This document shows, piece by piece, positions 9,357 to 18,186 of a stretch of 64,000 nucleotides of DNA. The notes beneath the pieces are model-generated. The model saw only the letters and a program-made list of their open reading frames with translations, did not search any database and was not told where the DNA came from. Position 1 is the first letter of the stretch, and each line of letters starts with the position of its first letter. Position numbers and translations under genes: made by a program. The DNA lies in assembly GCF_000829435.1 (NCBI RefSeq), contig NZ_JXRP01000018.1, positions 62,001 through 126,000 of the forward strand, in the 5' to 3' direction. This DNA is from Jeotgalibacillus soli. Lineage in GTDB: Bacteria; Bacillota; Bacilli; Bacillales; Jeotgalibacillaceae.

Positions 9357-10436
9357 TTGAAAACACTCATGAGGATTCTTGTCGTAATTGTTTTTGTGTT
9401 TTTAATTGGTTTTTATCGTAATCCCTCCATTCAGGAAAATGATGTACTAGAAAACCAATTAACAGAAAAACCAAGGAAAGAAATGACTCCCGATACATCC
9501 GCCCCGGCTATATCAGATGGTCTTACAAGACCGAAATCAGGACTATCAGTGTACATAGGTAAAGATATAAATGCTTATACGGAACAATGGGGCGAGCCTG
9601 ATCGAGTGGACGCCGGGGATTATTATTTGGATTGGTGGATTTACAATAGGGGAGCAGAAGGCTATATGCAAATTGGTGTAACAAATGGTATTATCCGATC
9701 GGTTTATGTAATGGGAGAAGGCGTTGACGTCTCGCCATATTATATTGGGCAGCCGATTGATGAAATCTATCGCTTTACAATGATTAATAGTGAAGTTGTT
9801 GTTGAAAGCGAGGATGGTATTTATCAATTTGAATTATCTGAAGAGGATCTTCATACCCGTTTATTAATTCCATTTGGGGAAGTATATGCACAGTTATATA
9901 TCGATCAATACACGGGAAAAATTCTAGGGGTTCAGTTTTTAGATATTGAAACTTTAATCAATCAAAGACCTTATGAACTTGCTTATCGCGGTGATTTACC
10001 TGAGGTTACTATAGCAGAGCAAGAGCAACAGCAGATTGACGCAGCCTATGAAAGACAAATATTTGATATGTCAAATATAATAAGGTTAAATGAAGGGTTA
10101 GCTCCTTTAGAATGGGAAGAAAGGATTGCGGTTATTGCAAGAAGTCATAGCCAAAAGATGCAAGAAGACGTATTTTATTCTCGGGAATCCTCGACTGATG
10201 CTGCACTTGCAGATCGATTAGATGAAACGATGCTTACGTATGAGATTGCAGGTGAAAATATTGCATCTAATTATACGGATGCATTTGCTGTTGTCCATGC
10301 GTGGATAAATTCTGAAAAACATCGTGCAACCATGCTGAGTGATGATTTTACACAAATGGGTGTAGGGGTTATAAGCGATTACTATACTCAAATTTTTATC
10401 AAAATTGAAAACGAAGAAGAGGAAGTTTTAGAGTAA
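9357..10436 (+). CDS. ylbC: CAP-domain (SCP/PR1) secreted or membrane-anchored protein, YlbC type
   Basis: A protein of 359 residues with a short N-terminal hydrophobic segment (about residues 6-22) that would export or anchor it. After it come a CAP-associated N-terminal region (about 60-215) and a CAP domain (about 235-350). CAP hallmarks visible are RLNEGLAPLEW, ARSHSQKM, AGENIA and WINSEKHRATML. CAP proteins are found at cell and spore surfaces; no enzyme activity can be assigned. I chose TTG at 9357 because GAGGGGAGGGG ends 5-6 bases before it; ATG at 9369 is too far. A TATAAT (9317-9322) upstream lacks a convincing -35. Confidence 0.85.
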   Translation: MKTLMRILVVIVFVFLIGFYRNPSIQENDVLENQLTEKPRKEMTPDTSAPAISDGLTRPKSGLSVYIGKDINAYTEQWGEPDRVDAGDYYLDWWIYNRGAEGYMQIGVTNGIIRSVYVMGEGVDVSPYYIGQPIDEIYRFTMINSEVVVESEDGIYQFELSEEDLHTRLLIPFGEVYAQLYIDQYTGKILGVQFLDIETLINQRPYELAYRGDLPEVTIAEQEQQQIDAAYERQIFDMSNIIRLNEGLAPLEWEERIAVIARSHSQKMQEDVFYSRESSTDAALADRLDETMLTYEIAGENIASNYTDAFAVVHAWINSEKHRATMLSDDFTQMGVGVISDYYTQIFIKIENEEEEVLE

Positions 10437-10998
10437 CACAAAACATCTGTTTAATCTCTGTAAGCTAAACAGATGTTTTTTTAGAAAAACGGAGGAGCTT
10501 TTATCAAAAATAAACAATGAAGCCGTAGCATGAGCTAGACGTTTTCCATTTTCACAGAGAATAGCCCCCTTCTAACGCGATTGTGCGGTTGCCTTGATGA
10601 AGAAGGTTTGCTGTTGATGTCATTTTTCCCCCTCGAATGGTTGCAATGTAGTGAACATTTAGTTGATTGGTTACGGCACCATAGCCTTCGGGCACCAATT
10701 GATTGGCTAATATCCTCATTGCGGAATCAATCATTGTGGCGGTTACTCCTCCATGAACAATCCTTAGTGAGTTAAAAAGCGCTGGAGTGATCGGGAATGA
10801 GACTGTACTATTGAAAGATGCAGCATCCCAATTCATATTAAGTATAGCTCCGATATACGAAGAATAGATGCTTTCACGCTTTTCTTTTAACCCTTTAACA
10901 ACTCGGTGAAGCACTTGTGTATCTTCTTCTGACCCACATTTTAATATATCTCCTGTTAAAGCAATTTTTTCATCCCTTATATGAACAAAGCCTCCCAA
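10428..10998 (-). pseudogene. PaaI-type hotdog thioesterase, frameshifted in a C5 run
   Basis: The frame from 10998 encodes 148 residues of a PaaI/YbgC-like acyl-CoA thioesterase, with the motif RIVHGGVTATMID (HGG in the active-site helix), then stops abruptly at 10552 after ALEGGYSL. The typical C-terminal strand continues in another frame: removing one base of the C5 run at 10565-10569 gives LEGAILCENGKRLAHATA and runs to a stop at 10428. So the gene is broken by one base, or the sequence has a homopolymer error. The start is uncertain: the TTG at 10998 overlaps the only Shine-Dalgarno-like GGGAGG. The restored frame would cross the terminator and end inside the convergent CAP gene. Confidence 0.75.
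10442..10482 (+). terminator. Terminator after the CAP-domain gene
   Basis: A 12-bp stem AACATCTGTTTA / TAAACAGATGTT (10442-10453 with 10466-10477) has a 12-base loop and seven T. Confidence 0.88.
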
Positions 10999-11113
10999 TA
11001 AATGTTATAACGGGTTCATCATAACATTATCAGGTTGTAAAACCATCTGTAAAAGATCTTACCCAATTTTGTTGATGTATCATATACTATTAAAAATTCG
11101 GGGAGAGATGATC

Positions 11114-11497
11114 ATGGAGGACCGTGAACGTCAAATACAAAAGTTTAAAGAATTTCTTCTTAAAAATCCTCATTTAATACACTATGTGCGCAAGGAAAAT
11201 AAGACGTGGCAAGAAATGTTTGAGGAATGGTATTTGTTTGGCGATGACGATTCAAGATGGTATACAGAATATGAAGGGAAAAAAGAGAAAAATAAGCAAT
11301 CAAACGACTGGATCCAATCGGTGAAAGGTCGTTTGCAATCGTTGGATGAGCAGCAAATAGAGCAATATTTAGCACAGTTTAAAGATGCACTTGAAATGAT
11401 TTCAAGCTTGCTTACTCAATTTAAACCAACAAATGATCAACCAAACAGACCTAATAATGAAACGAAGAATGAATCCTACATGACATATTGGAGGTAG
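11114..11497 (+). CDS. ylbD: YlbD-family coat-associated protein
   Basis: A charged cytosolic protein of 127 residues. The N-terminus (FKEFLLKNPHLIHYVRKENKT, then QEMFEEWYLFGDDD) matches YlbD, reported in B. subtilis as a putative spore coat component. The C-terminal part is predicted helical (about 75-110), followed by an Asn/Pro-rich tail. Two ATG codons are available; I prefer 11114, about 7 bases after GGGGAGAG, over 11108, which touches the ribosome site. ylbE, which follows ylbD in B. subtilis, is absent; ricF comes 64 bases later. Confidence 0.8.
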   Translation: MEDRERQIQKFKEFLLKNPHLIHYVRKENKTWQEMFEEWYLFGDDDSRWYTEYEGKKEKNKQSNDWIQSVKGRLQSLDEQQIEQYLAQFKDALEMISSLLTQFKPTNDQPNRPNNETKNESYMTYWR

Positions 11498-11561
11498 TGA
11501 TGATCATTGATTTACCAATTTATGATTAATCATGGTAGAATAAAGTCATGGAGGTGAAGAT

Positions 11562-12008
11562 ATGTTTGCAACAATGGAACGAATTGAACTGCTTGACCTT
11601 TCGGATGAACTGTCCGATATGATCATAGCTTCAGATATAGCAAAACAATACCTGCTACAATATAGATCGCTTAAATCCTCAAAAGAGTCGATGGACAAAA
11701 TTTATCGATTCGTTAAACTGAAAGATTTATATGAAGAGGTTCAGCGTTTTGGACGGTACCATCCTGATTACAGCAGAGTGAATAAAGAAATACGTGAAAT
11801 GAAGCGTGATATGGACATGGATCCTCTCGTTGCAGCATTTCGAGTAGCGGAGAATAGTCTTCAATCACTTCTTGATGAAGTGAGTGTGCTCATAGGGCGC
11901 TCAGTATCTGAAAACGTTAAAATTCCAACAGGTAATCCATTTTTCGATTCTCAATCGGGATGCAGCGGAGGCTGTGGCTCTGGAGGAGGATGTTCTTGCT
12001 CAGCATAG
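11562..12008 (+). CDS. ricF: RicF (YlbF), Y-complex subunit affecting RNase Y
   Basis: RicF with RicA (YmcA) and RicT (YaaT) forms the Y-complex, which carries Fe-S clusters, interacts with RNase Y and is needed for mRNA maturation, biofilm formation, competence and sporulation in B. subtilis. This 148-residue protein is mostly helical, with a Cys/Gly-rich tail (CSGGCGSGGGCSCSA) that fits cluster binding. The length is within a residue of the B. subtilis protein. A strong ATGGAGGTGAAG site precedes the ATG. It ends at a very stable shared terminator. Confidence 0.9.
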   Translation: MFATMERIELLDLSDELSDMIIASDIAKQYLLQYRSLKSSKESMDKIYRFVKLKDLYEEVQRFGRYHPDYSRVNKEIREMKRDMDMDPLVAAFRVAENSLQSLLDEVSVLIGRSVSENVKIPTGNPFFDSQSGCSGGCGSGGGCSCSA

Positions 12009-12023
12009 TTTTATGCTCTGAGC

Positions 12024-12075
12024 AATAAATAAAGATAAGCCGACTTTTTGACAAGTCGGCTTATCTTTATTTATT
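12024..12075. terminator. Bidirectional terminator, 23-bp perfect stem
   Basis: Bases 12024-12046 pair perfectly with 12053-12075 around a 6-base loop. It is AT-rich outside and GC-rich inside and serves convergent ricF (+) and the GDPD gene (-). The GDPD stop codon (12074-12076) lies at its outer edge. Confidence 0.92.
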
Positions 12076-12982
12076 ATGATTCATCATGAGCAATAAGCTG
12101 CATGGCAATGTCAGGTCTGTCGGTAATAATGCCATGTGCCCCATACCGAAGAAGACGATCCATCGTTTCTACATCATTTACTGTCCAGTATTCAACATGA
12201 ATATTTAGCGATGTTAAAAATTCGATAAAGGTTTGTGAGTCCAATGGCAGAATGCCGTATTTTGTTGGAATTTGAAGGACATCGGCGCGCGGATGATACA
12301 GGTGACCAAAGCCGCTTTTGAATAATGAAAAAGCTTTTTTCGCTTCATTTTCACCCGCACCGACAACAACCCGCCCTTGAGCGTAAAGAGAGAATCGGTC
12401 GATTTGCTCATCATAAAAGCTTGTAATAAGCACACGATCCTCAACACCTAGTTTTTCAATCAGTCTCCATAGTTTAGAAGGTAGGAGGCTTCCTTCATAG
12501 GTATCAGGATCTTCTTTCATATCAATATTGATCAATTTATCCGGGTAAGCTTCCAGCAGTTCCTGCAAGGTAACAATTTTTTCACCCTTACCACGATAGC
12601 TTTGAGCCCCTTGAAGATCACGAAAGTGAAAACCTAAGTCAAACTCTTTTAATTCTTCAAGCGTATAATCTGCAATTCTACCGGCGCCATTTGTTGTACG
12701 GTCAATAAAGCGATCATGAAAAACGACAAGGATTTCGTCCTTTGTTAAGCGCACATCTATTTCAAATCCATCCACCCCAAGCTCTGCTGCATGACGAAAT
12801 GCAGCCATCGTGTTTTCGGGCGCTAAATGAGCTCCTCCTCTGTGGGCAAACACACGCGGCTTTTCTCCTTCGAAAAAGGGCTTCACTGGCCGTTTTTCAG
12901 GCTTTGAAATGACTTTAGATCCTGCCCAGATTGCCGCTCCAGTCGCAGCGATCGCTATACCTACTTTTGTTTTGCTTCCCAT
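12074..12982 (-). CDS. Glycerophosphodiester phosphodiesterase (GDPD family)
   Basis: GDPD enzymes split glycerophosphodiesters into glycerol-3-phosphate and an alcohol. The TIM-barrel signature is clear: FAHRGG, PENTMAAF, GFEIDVRLTKD, VVFHD (metal and catalytic His/Glu/Asp residues), plus INIDMKE and YWTVND. An N-terminal hydrophobic stretch (VGIAIAATGAAIWAG) suggests membrane anchoring or export. I chose ATG at 12982, with GGGGGAAG upstream, giving 302 residues; an ATG at 13009 would add nine residues with only a weak site. It is monocistronic and reverse to the surrounding ylb genes. Substrate preference cannot be told. Confidence 0.88.
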   Translation of the reverse strand: MGSKTKVGIAIAATGAAIWAGSKVISKPEKRPVKPFFEGEKPRVFAHRGGAHLAPENTMAAFRHAAELGVDGFEIDVRLTKDEILVVFHDRFIDRTTNGAGRIADYTLEELKEFDLGFHFRDLQGAQSYRGKGEKIVTLQELLEAYPDKLINIDMKEDPDTYEGSLLPSKLWRLIEKLGVEDRVLITSFYDEQIDRFSLYAQGRVVVGAGENEAKKAFSLFKSGFGHLYHPRADVLQIPTKYGILPLDSQTFIEFLTSLNIHVEYWTVNDVETMDRLLRYGAHGIITDRPDIAMQLIAHDES

Positions 12983-13061
12983 TTTCTTCCCCCATTTCTT
13001 TATGTACATGTCTTCTTCTTCATGGTAGCATGTTACCCTTTATCGAACAAATGTAACCTTG

Positions 13062-13382
13062 CTATCTCTCATTAAATCGTATACAGTCAATACAAAGATT
13101 TCCACAGCAAAACATTTTCATCTGAGGAACATAAAAGCGATGCCGGAAAACATAGAGGTATCCATTTGAACGGACTGGAATGGTTTCGGAATGAAGGCGC
13201 TTACCTTTCATGGATTTGGCTGCGCATTTGCGAATCGTCAAAGTAAGTTCTTCCTTATGGATATCCTTAGCTGAAATATATAAAAATGGAATACCGGCAA
13301 CTCGTTTCCACGAAGCATGATCAATTTTGTCTACTTCAGCAAGCCGAGCAATGAAGTCACTCCAAATTATGTCTAGATCCAT
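13062..13382 (-). CDS. Unknown small protein with C-terminal cysteine cluster
   Basis: I do not recognise this 106-residue protein. It is soluble, basic toward the C-terminus, and ends with a compact cysteine cluster MFCCGNLCIDCIRF (four Cys in eight positions) after the segment YVFRHRFYVPQMKM. That could bind a metal or an Fe-S cluster (inference only). Coding support: GGAGGAG sits 6-7 bases before the ATG at 13382. The alternative ATG at 13388 abuts the ribosome site. It lies upstream of, and divergent from, ylbG, and reads toward the GDPD gene, possibly in one transcript with it. Confidence 0.65.
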   Translation of the reverse strand: MDLDIIWSDFIARLAEVDKIDHASWKRVAGIPFLYISAKDIHKEELTLTIRKCAAKSMKGKRLHSETIPVRSNGYLYVFRHRFYVPQMKMFCCGNLCIDCIRFNER

Positions 13383-13472
13383 TTTCATCTCCTCCGTTCA
13401 TACAAACATTGCCGGTGTACTTAGCCATGTGCTACAATTTAATATAATGATGAACAGGTGAGGTAAAAAAAT

Positions 13473-13748
13473 ATGTTAATGGATCGACAAGGATTAATTG
13501 TATGGTTGCATAGTTTAAAACACGCAAAAACGTTAAGAAGGTTTGGCAATGTCCATTACGTATCAAGAAAAATGAAATATGTCTTATTATACTGCAATCA
13601 AAATGAAGTTGAAAAGCTATCTGAAAAATTGGCAAACTATTCATATGTTAAAAAGGTTGAACTTTCACAGCGTCCTTTTGTAAAAACCGAATATGAAAAC
13701 ACAAAACCGGATAAAGCGAAAGAGTACGATTATAAAATGGGTTTATAA
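13473..13748 (+). CDS. ylbG: YlbG, UPF0298/DUF2129 protein
   Basis: A small cytosolic protein (91 residues) of the UPF0298/DUF2129 family, function unknown but conserved in Bacilli. Family features are [21 protein letters not shown] near the start, [15 protein letters not shown] in the middle and [10 protein letters not shown] at the end. A GGTGAGGT site precedes the ATG. It is followed at once by a bidirectional terminator. Confidence 0.88.
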   Translation: MLMDRQGLIVWLHSLKHAKTLRRFGNVHYVSRKMKYVLLYCNQNEVEKLSEKLANYSYVKKVELSQRPFVKTEYENTKPDKAKEYDYKMGL

Positions 13749-13763
13749 GATCCTCCATAATCA

Positions 13764-13798
13764 AAAAGGCGAGAACAAAATATGTTCTCGCCTTTTAT
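13764..13798. terminator. Bidirectional terminator after ylbG
   Basis: The stem AAAAGGCGAGAAC / GTTCTCGCCTTTT (13764-13776 with 13784-13796) has a 7-base loop. It lies between convergent ylbG and the following reverse gene, whose stop codon (13795-13797) overlaps it. Confidence 0.9.
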
Positions 13799-14184
13799 GC
13801 TAGAGGGCGAATGAATCGATTCATTCGTAAAATGCCTATCAAGTATTGATAGTAAAGCTCTTTTTCAGCAAACATACTTGAGTGCTGAACATCCAGATCT
13901 ATAACTGCCATGTCAACTTCTTTTGCAGCTTGTATAAACAAATCAAATCGTTTATTTTTAACTTTCCTAGGATCAGGGATTCCTTCTCTGCATGTGTAAA
14001 GAGCTTGGAACTGACCAGGATCTGTTGGTTTCATGACAACAACTAAAGTTGTAGTATGCTTGTCGTTTTTTTTAGTATGAAGTGCAAGAACTCGTTCTAA
14101 TCGCTCCTGGTTTTGTTTTATCAACTCTAGTAATTCATAGATATCTGAATACCCTTCACCAAGTTCAATAAATCGTTGAATCAT
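13795..14184 (-). CDS. Conserved Bacillaceae protein of unknown function (DUF7147-like)
   Basis: A soluble 129-residue protein of a family that, as I recall, recurs beside ylbG in Bacillaceae and is sometimes labelled methylthioribose kinase in databases. No kinase motif is visible and I would not use that name. Characteristic segments are RFIELGEGYSDIYELLEL at the N-terminus, TREGIP-like CREGIPDPRK in the middle and FAEKELYYQYLIGILRMN near the end. AGGAAGGAGA sits about 7 bases before the ATG at 14184, supporting the start. Confidence 0.72.
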   Translation of the reverse strand: MIQRFIELGEGYSDIYELLELIKQNQERLERVLALHTKKNDKHTTTLVVVMKPTDPGQFQALYTCREGIPDPRKVKNKRFDLFIQAAKEVDMAVIDLDVQHSSMFAEKELYYQYLIGILRMNRFIRPLA

Positions 14185-14280
14185 CGGCTCGTCTCCTTCC
14201 TGTATCTCGTTGACTAGTTTACCACCTTCCTGTGTACTTGCCTAATAACATGATGATTACCTTTAAAAGGAGTGAATCTT

Positions 14281-14591
14281 ATGCATGTGGACTCCTTTCT
14301 TATCGTTGGTGTTCTGCTGCTAGGCTATATTTTCACTAATTAAAAAAAATGTAAATGGAGAGATAGACGAATTAATGATGGTTGCTGCCATACTGTCCGC
14401 ATTGGTAACCCCACGGGGTAATTTCAATCGTGCAGTAACAGGAGTGGTCAGCATTATCACTCTATGAACTGCAGTGGGCTATGGTTAATGAATTATCAAT
14501 TGATGAAAATAGGGAAGACTTTATTCAAAAGTATTTACAAGTCAATGATGCAACAGAATTTTCTCATACTGACTACCAGTTTGATGGCTAG
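14281..14591 (+). pseudogene. Decayed or multiply frameshifted small membrane-protein gene
   Basis: A good ribosome site (AAAAGGAG) sits 8 bases before ATG at 14281, which opens a hydrophobic frame MHVDSFLIVGVLLLGYIF that stops after 20 codons (14341-14343). Coding-like sequence continues in the next frame (KKNVNGEIDELMMVAAIL, then ALVTPRGNFNRAV) to a stop at 14464-14466. It continues again in the third frame (LYELQWAMVNELSIDENR, then EDFIQKYLQVNDATEFSH) to a TAG at 14589-14591. Two single-base shifts in the same direction would restore one protein of about 100 residues with one to three membrane helices and a soluble tail. I do not recognise the family. The 20-residue peptide alone might instead be a real small protein. 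Confidence 0.5.
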
Positions 14592-14728
14592 GCTGGCTAG
14601 ATCTGTGGATTGTATAATTTTTTTCATAATCGCAAAGTTAGACCACGGTGTTTTTTGTTTAAATTTGTTCTATTTCCAGATATTACTATACATCCATTTT
14701 CTCTTTTGGAGAAATACAAAAAATTAAA

Positions 14729-14893
14729 CAAAAAAAAGAGCAGTGCCAGCGATCAGCACACTGCTCTGAAGTGGGGGAGCCACTTCATAAGGGAGAGGAG
14801 AAACCTTGGAAGAAGTGCTTACCAAACTTCATTCCACTACCATCTTTACCTAAAAAAGCTGGATTTATACGACAAACCATACATGGCGGTAAA
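14729..14893 (-). other. Candidate small reverse-strand transcription unit (RNA or tiny ORF)
   Basis: On the reverse strand I see a possible promoter: TTTACC (complement of 14888-14893), 18 bases, TATAAA (complement of 14864-14869). Downstream are a 15-codon frame MKFGKHFFQGFSSPL (14832 to 14785), a hairpin GAAGTGG/CCACTTC (14768-14774 with 14780-14786) and a terminator-like hairpin AGAGCAGTG/CACTGCTCT (14737-14745 with 14759-14767). The last is followed on that strand by eight T (14729-14736). On the forward strand the same stretch has a Shine-Dalgarno-like AAGGGAGAGGAG before a TTG-initiated 15-codon frame (14806-14853). Expression and strand are unproven. Confidence 0.3.
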
Positions 14894-14946
14894 GCGTAAA
14901 ATATGATAGGATAGTGAGCGATATTAACGGATAAGTGGTGAGAAGT

Positions 14947-16009
<1,063 letters not shown>

Positions 16010-16013
16010 AAAC

Positions 16014-16061
16014 AAAAAACGTACAGCCCCATCCAAAATTGGGAGGGGCTGTACGTTTTTT
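16014..16061. terminator. Bidirectional terminator between coaD and ylbJ
   Basis: A 17-bp stem (16014-16030 with 16045-16061), GC-rich near the loop and with A/T tails on both sides, serves convergent coaD and ylbJ. Confidence 0.92.
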
Positions 16062-17232
16062 ATACTGAAAGAATTCTTTTTTTAATTAGGATCAAACAGG
16101 TAAGAAATAGTGTAATCAAGGTTAGGATAGGCCCGTAAAAATGCAGTAATTCCAACCATACCACCATTCTTTGGAAAGAATCAGGTTGTAACATTGTTTC
16201 CCTTGTGAGAAAAGAATAGGGCAGCTTGAGTAGATCGATGATTTGCAGAATTCCCCATAGGAGAATAGGGGACAGAATAGTGTGTGCAATACGAGAATAC
16301 AAATAGGGACGATAAGATAAAGGAGAACCATGCAGACATGAGATGATTTGTGCGTGAATGCAAAATCCTCCAAAGGACAAAATAGCAACAATGAGCAAAC
16401 AACGAACGATAAGATCATTGTTTGCAACGGCAATTAATGCGATACCGTTGGACATTTCCAAGAGCCCTTTAATGAATCCGCTACTCCAATCAGAGGAGAT
16501 TGCTAGTTCAGAACTTATGGAATGGAGTCCATTTGTGAATATAGAAAAAAAAGGAAGTTTCATGATTAAATCACTTAGAACTGAAAAAAATACAATAAGA
16601 CCTCCTATTAGCAAAAGCTGTTGAACTGAATTTGTGACGGCTGTCTGCAACAATGTACCAATTGATTTTCGAGATTTCATTTCCTTTATAACCGTGCGGA
16701 AAGCAGGTTGGGAGGTATCTTCTTGAATCATTCTTCCTATAAAGATTCCAATAATAATATTCCCTAAATAGTGAGAGGTCAAAAGCAGAATCCCGAGCTC
16801 AGGAGTTTGAAGCAAGCCTGCAGCGATCGCCCCTAAAATGAAAATAGGACTAGCCCCATTAGTAAAGCAGATTAGCTTTTGTGCATCAGTTTTGCTTAGC
16901 ATGCCTTCCTGGTATAGCTTCACAGACATTTTTGCTCCGACTGGAAAACCAGAGGTATAGCCCAACAAAAGGATAATTGCCCCGTTCCCAGAAACACGAA
17001 ATATCGGTTTCATAACGGGTTCAAGAAACTGACCTAACCGGCTTGTCCAGGTTGCTTCTGATAATAAATCAGACAAAATAAAAAAAGGAAGCAATGAAGG
17101 AAATATGATGGTCCACCATAGTTCTAATCCTCTCGTTGAAGCATCAAGCGATTCTTTAGGAAACAAAAGAAGCCCAAGTAAACAAATAAATACACACGCT
17201 GAAAAAAGATGAGGCATTAATCGCTGCTTCAT
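16060..17232 (-). CDS. ylbJ: Sporulation integral membrane protein YlbJ
   Basis: YlbJ is a polytopic membrane protein made in the mother cell under sigma-E in B. subtilis and needed for spore cortex formation. This 390-residue protein has about eight or nine helices and two Gate-like halves (nucleoside-recognition fold). Typical segments are WWTIIFPSLLPFFILSDLL, GYTSGFPVGAKM and FTNGASPIFI. I use the ATG at 17232 with GAGAGGAAT upstream; the frame extends to a TTG at 17277 without a ribosome site. The gene is reverse, between coaD and ylbK, as in B. subtilis. Confidence 0.88.
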   Translation of the reverse strand: MKQRLMPHLFSACVFICLLGLLLFPKESLDASTRGLELWWTIIFPSLLPFFILSDLLSEATWTSRLGQFLEPVMKPIFRVSGNGAIILLLGYTSGFPVGAKMSVKLYQEGMLSKTDAQKLICFTNGASPIFILGAIAAGLLQTPELGILLLTSHYLGNIIIGIFIGRMIQEDTSQPAFRTVIKEMKSRKSIGTLLQTAVTNSVQQLLLIGGLIVFFSVLSDLIMKLPFFSIFTNGLHSISSELAISSDWSSGFIKGLLEMSNGIALIAVANNDLIVRCLLIVAILSFGGFCIHAQIISCLHGSPLSYRPYLYSRIAHTILSPILLWGILQIIDLLKLPYSFLTRETMLQPDSFQRMVVWLELLHFYGPILTLITLFLTCLILIKKRILSV

Positions 17233-17388
17233 TTTTACCAAATTCCTCTCATCAAAAGACTGTGGTAGAATGATCAATCTTTTATGTATGCTTATATCAG
17301 TGGTAAAATAAAGTAGTTAACAAACCTTTTTTATGATATGAAAAATCAATCGAGATAGAACTGTCAAGCTTTTGGGAGGATTGAGAAA

Positions 17389-18186
17389 ATGGAGCCTCGG
17401 ATAGGTCTTGCATTAGGTTCTGGAGGTGCAAGAGGGTTTGCTCACCTTGGTGTATTAAAAGTCTTGAAGGACGAAAATATTCATATAGATATGATTGCTG
17501 GTAGCAGTATGGGATCGTTGATTGGTGCATTATATTGTGCAGGGCATGACCTGGAGGATTTGTACCGTTTAGCAAACACCTTTCACAGTAAGTACTTTGT
17601 TGATTTTACTGTACCTCGCATGGGATTTATATCAGGAGAAAAAATCAAGCAATTTATCAAGCTCTTTACTCATCAAAAAAAATTGGAGGACCTAGCGATT
17701 CCATTGGCGATTGTCGCAACAGATATCGTTAAAGCGGAGCGGGTTGTTTTTATAGAAGGACCGATTGATATTGCCGTTAGAGCGAGTATATCTATTCCGG
17801 GAATTTTTGTACCGCAAAAAGTGGGAGATCGATTGCTGGTGGACGGAGGCGTGATTGACCGCGTGCCCTCATCAGTAGTGAGAGAGATGGGAGCAGATAT
17901 TGTAATTGGAGTGGACGTGTCTCAAGTGAAGAGAAATGCAGACATTAACACCATTTACGACGTCATTATGCAAAGTATCGATATCCTGCAAATGCAGGTT
18001 CTACAGTATAAAGCAACAACGTCAGATGTACTGATAAGCCCAAAGGTTGGACAATTTAGTTCTAAAACATTTACTCAATCTGTAGATATTATCCGTTTTG
18101 GTGAGGAGGAGGCGCGTAAAGCAATTCCGGCGATTCGAGCAGCAATTGTTGATTGGAAGGAGCGTCAAAGGACGAATGAAAAATAA
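17389..18186 (+). CDS. ylbK: Patatin-like phospholipase family protein YlbK
   Basis: A patatin/RssA-type alpha-beta hydrolase of 265 residues. The elements of the Ser-Asp dyad are visible: oxyanion loop GSGGARGFAHLG (about 10-21), nucleophile motif GSSMG (about 42-46) and DGG (LLVDGGVID, near 151). The substrate is unknown. GGGAGGATTGAG precedes the ATG. Its 3' end overlaps ylbL by 11 bases, so the two are translated together. Confidence 0.9.
   Translation: MEPRIGLALGSGGARGFAHLGVLKVLKDENIHIDMIAGSSMGSLIGALYCAGHDLEDLYRLANTFHSKYFVDFTVPRMGFISGEKIKQFIKLFTHQKKLEDLAIPLAIVATDIVKAERVVFIEGPIDIAVRASISIPGIFVPQKVGDRLLVDGGVIDRVPSSVVREMGADIVIGVDVSQVKRNADINTIYDVIMQSIDILQMQVLQYKATTSDVLISPKVGQFSSKTFTQSVDIIRFGEEEARKAIPAIRAAIVDWKERQRTNEK

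Noticed and set aside
14610-14906. Forward 98-codon frame upstream of rsmD
   Set aside because: No ribosome site, lysine/phenylalanine-rich translation of AT-rich DNA, and it reads through two hairpins; better explained as non-coding.
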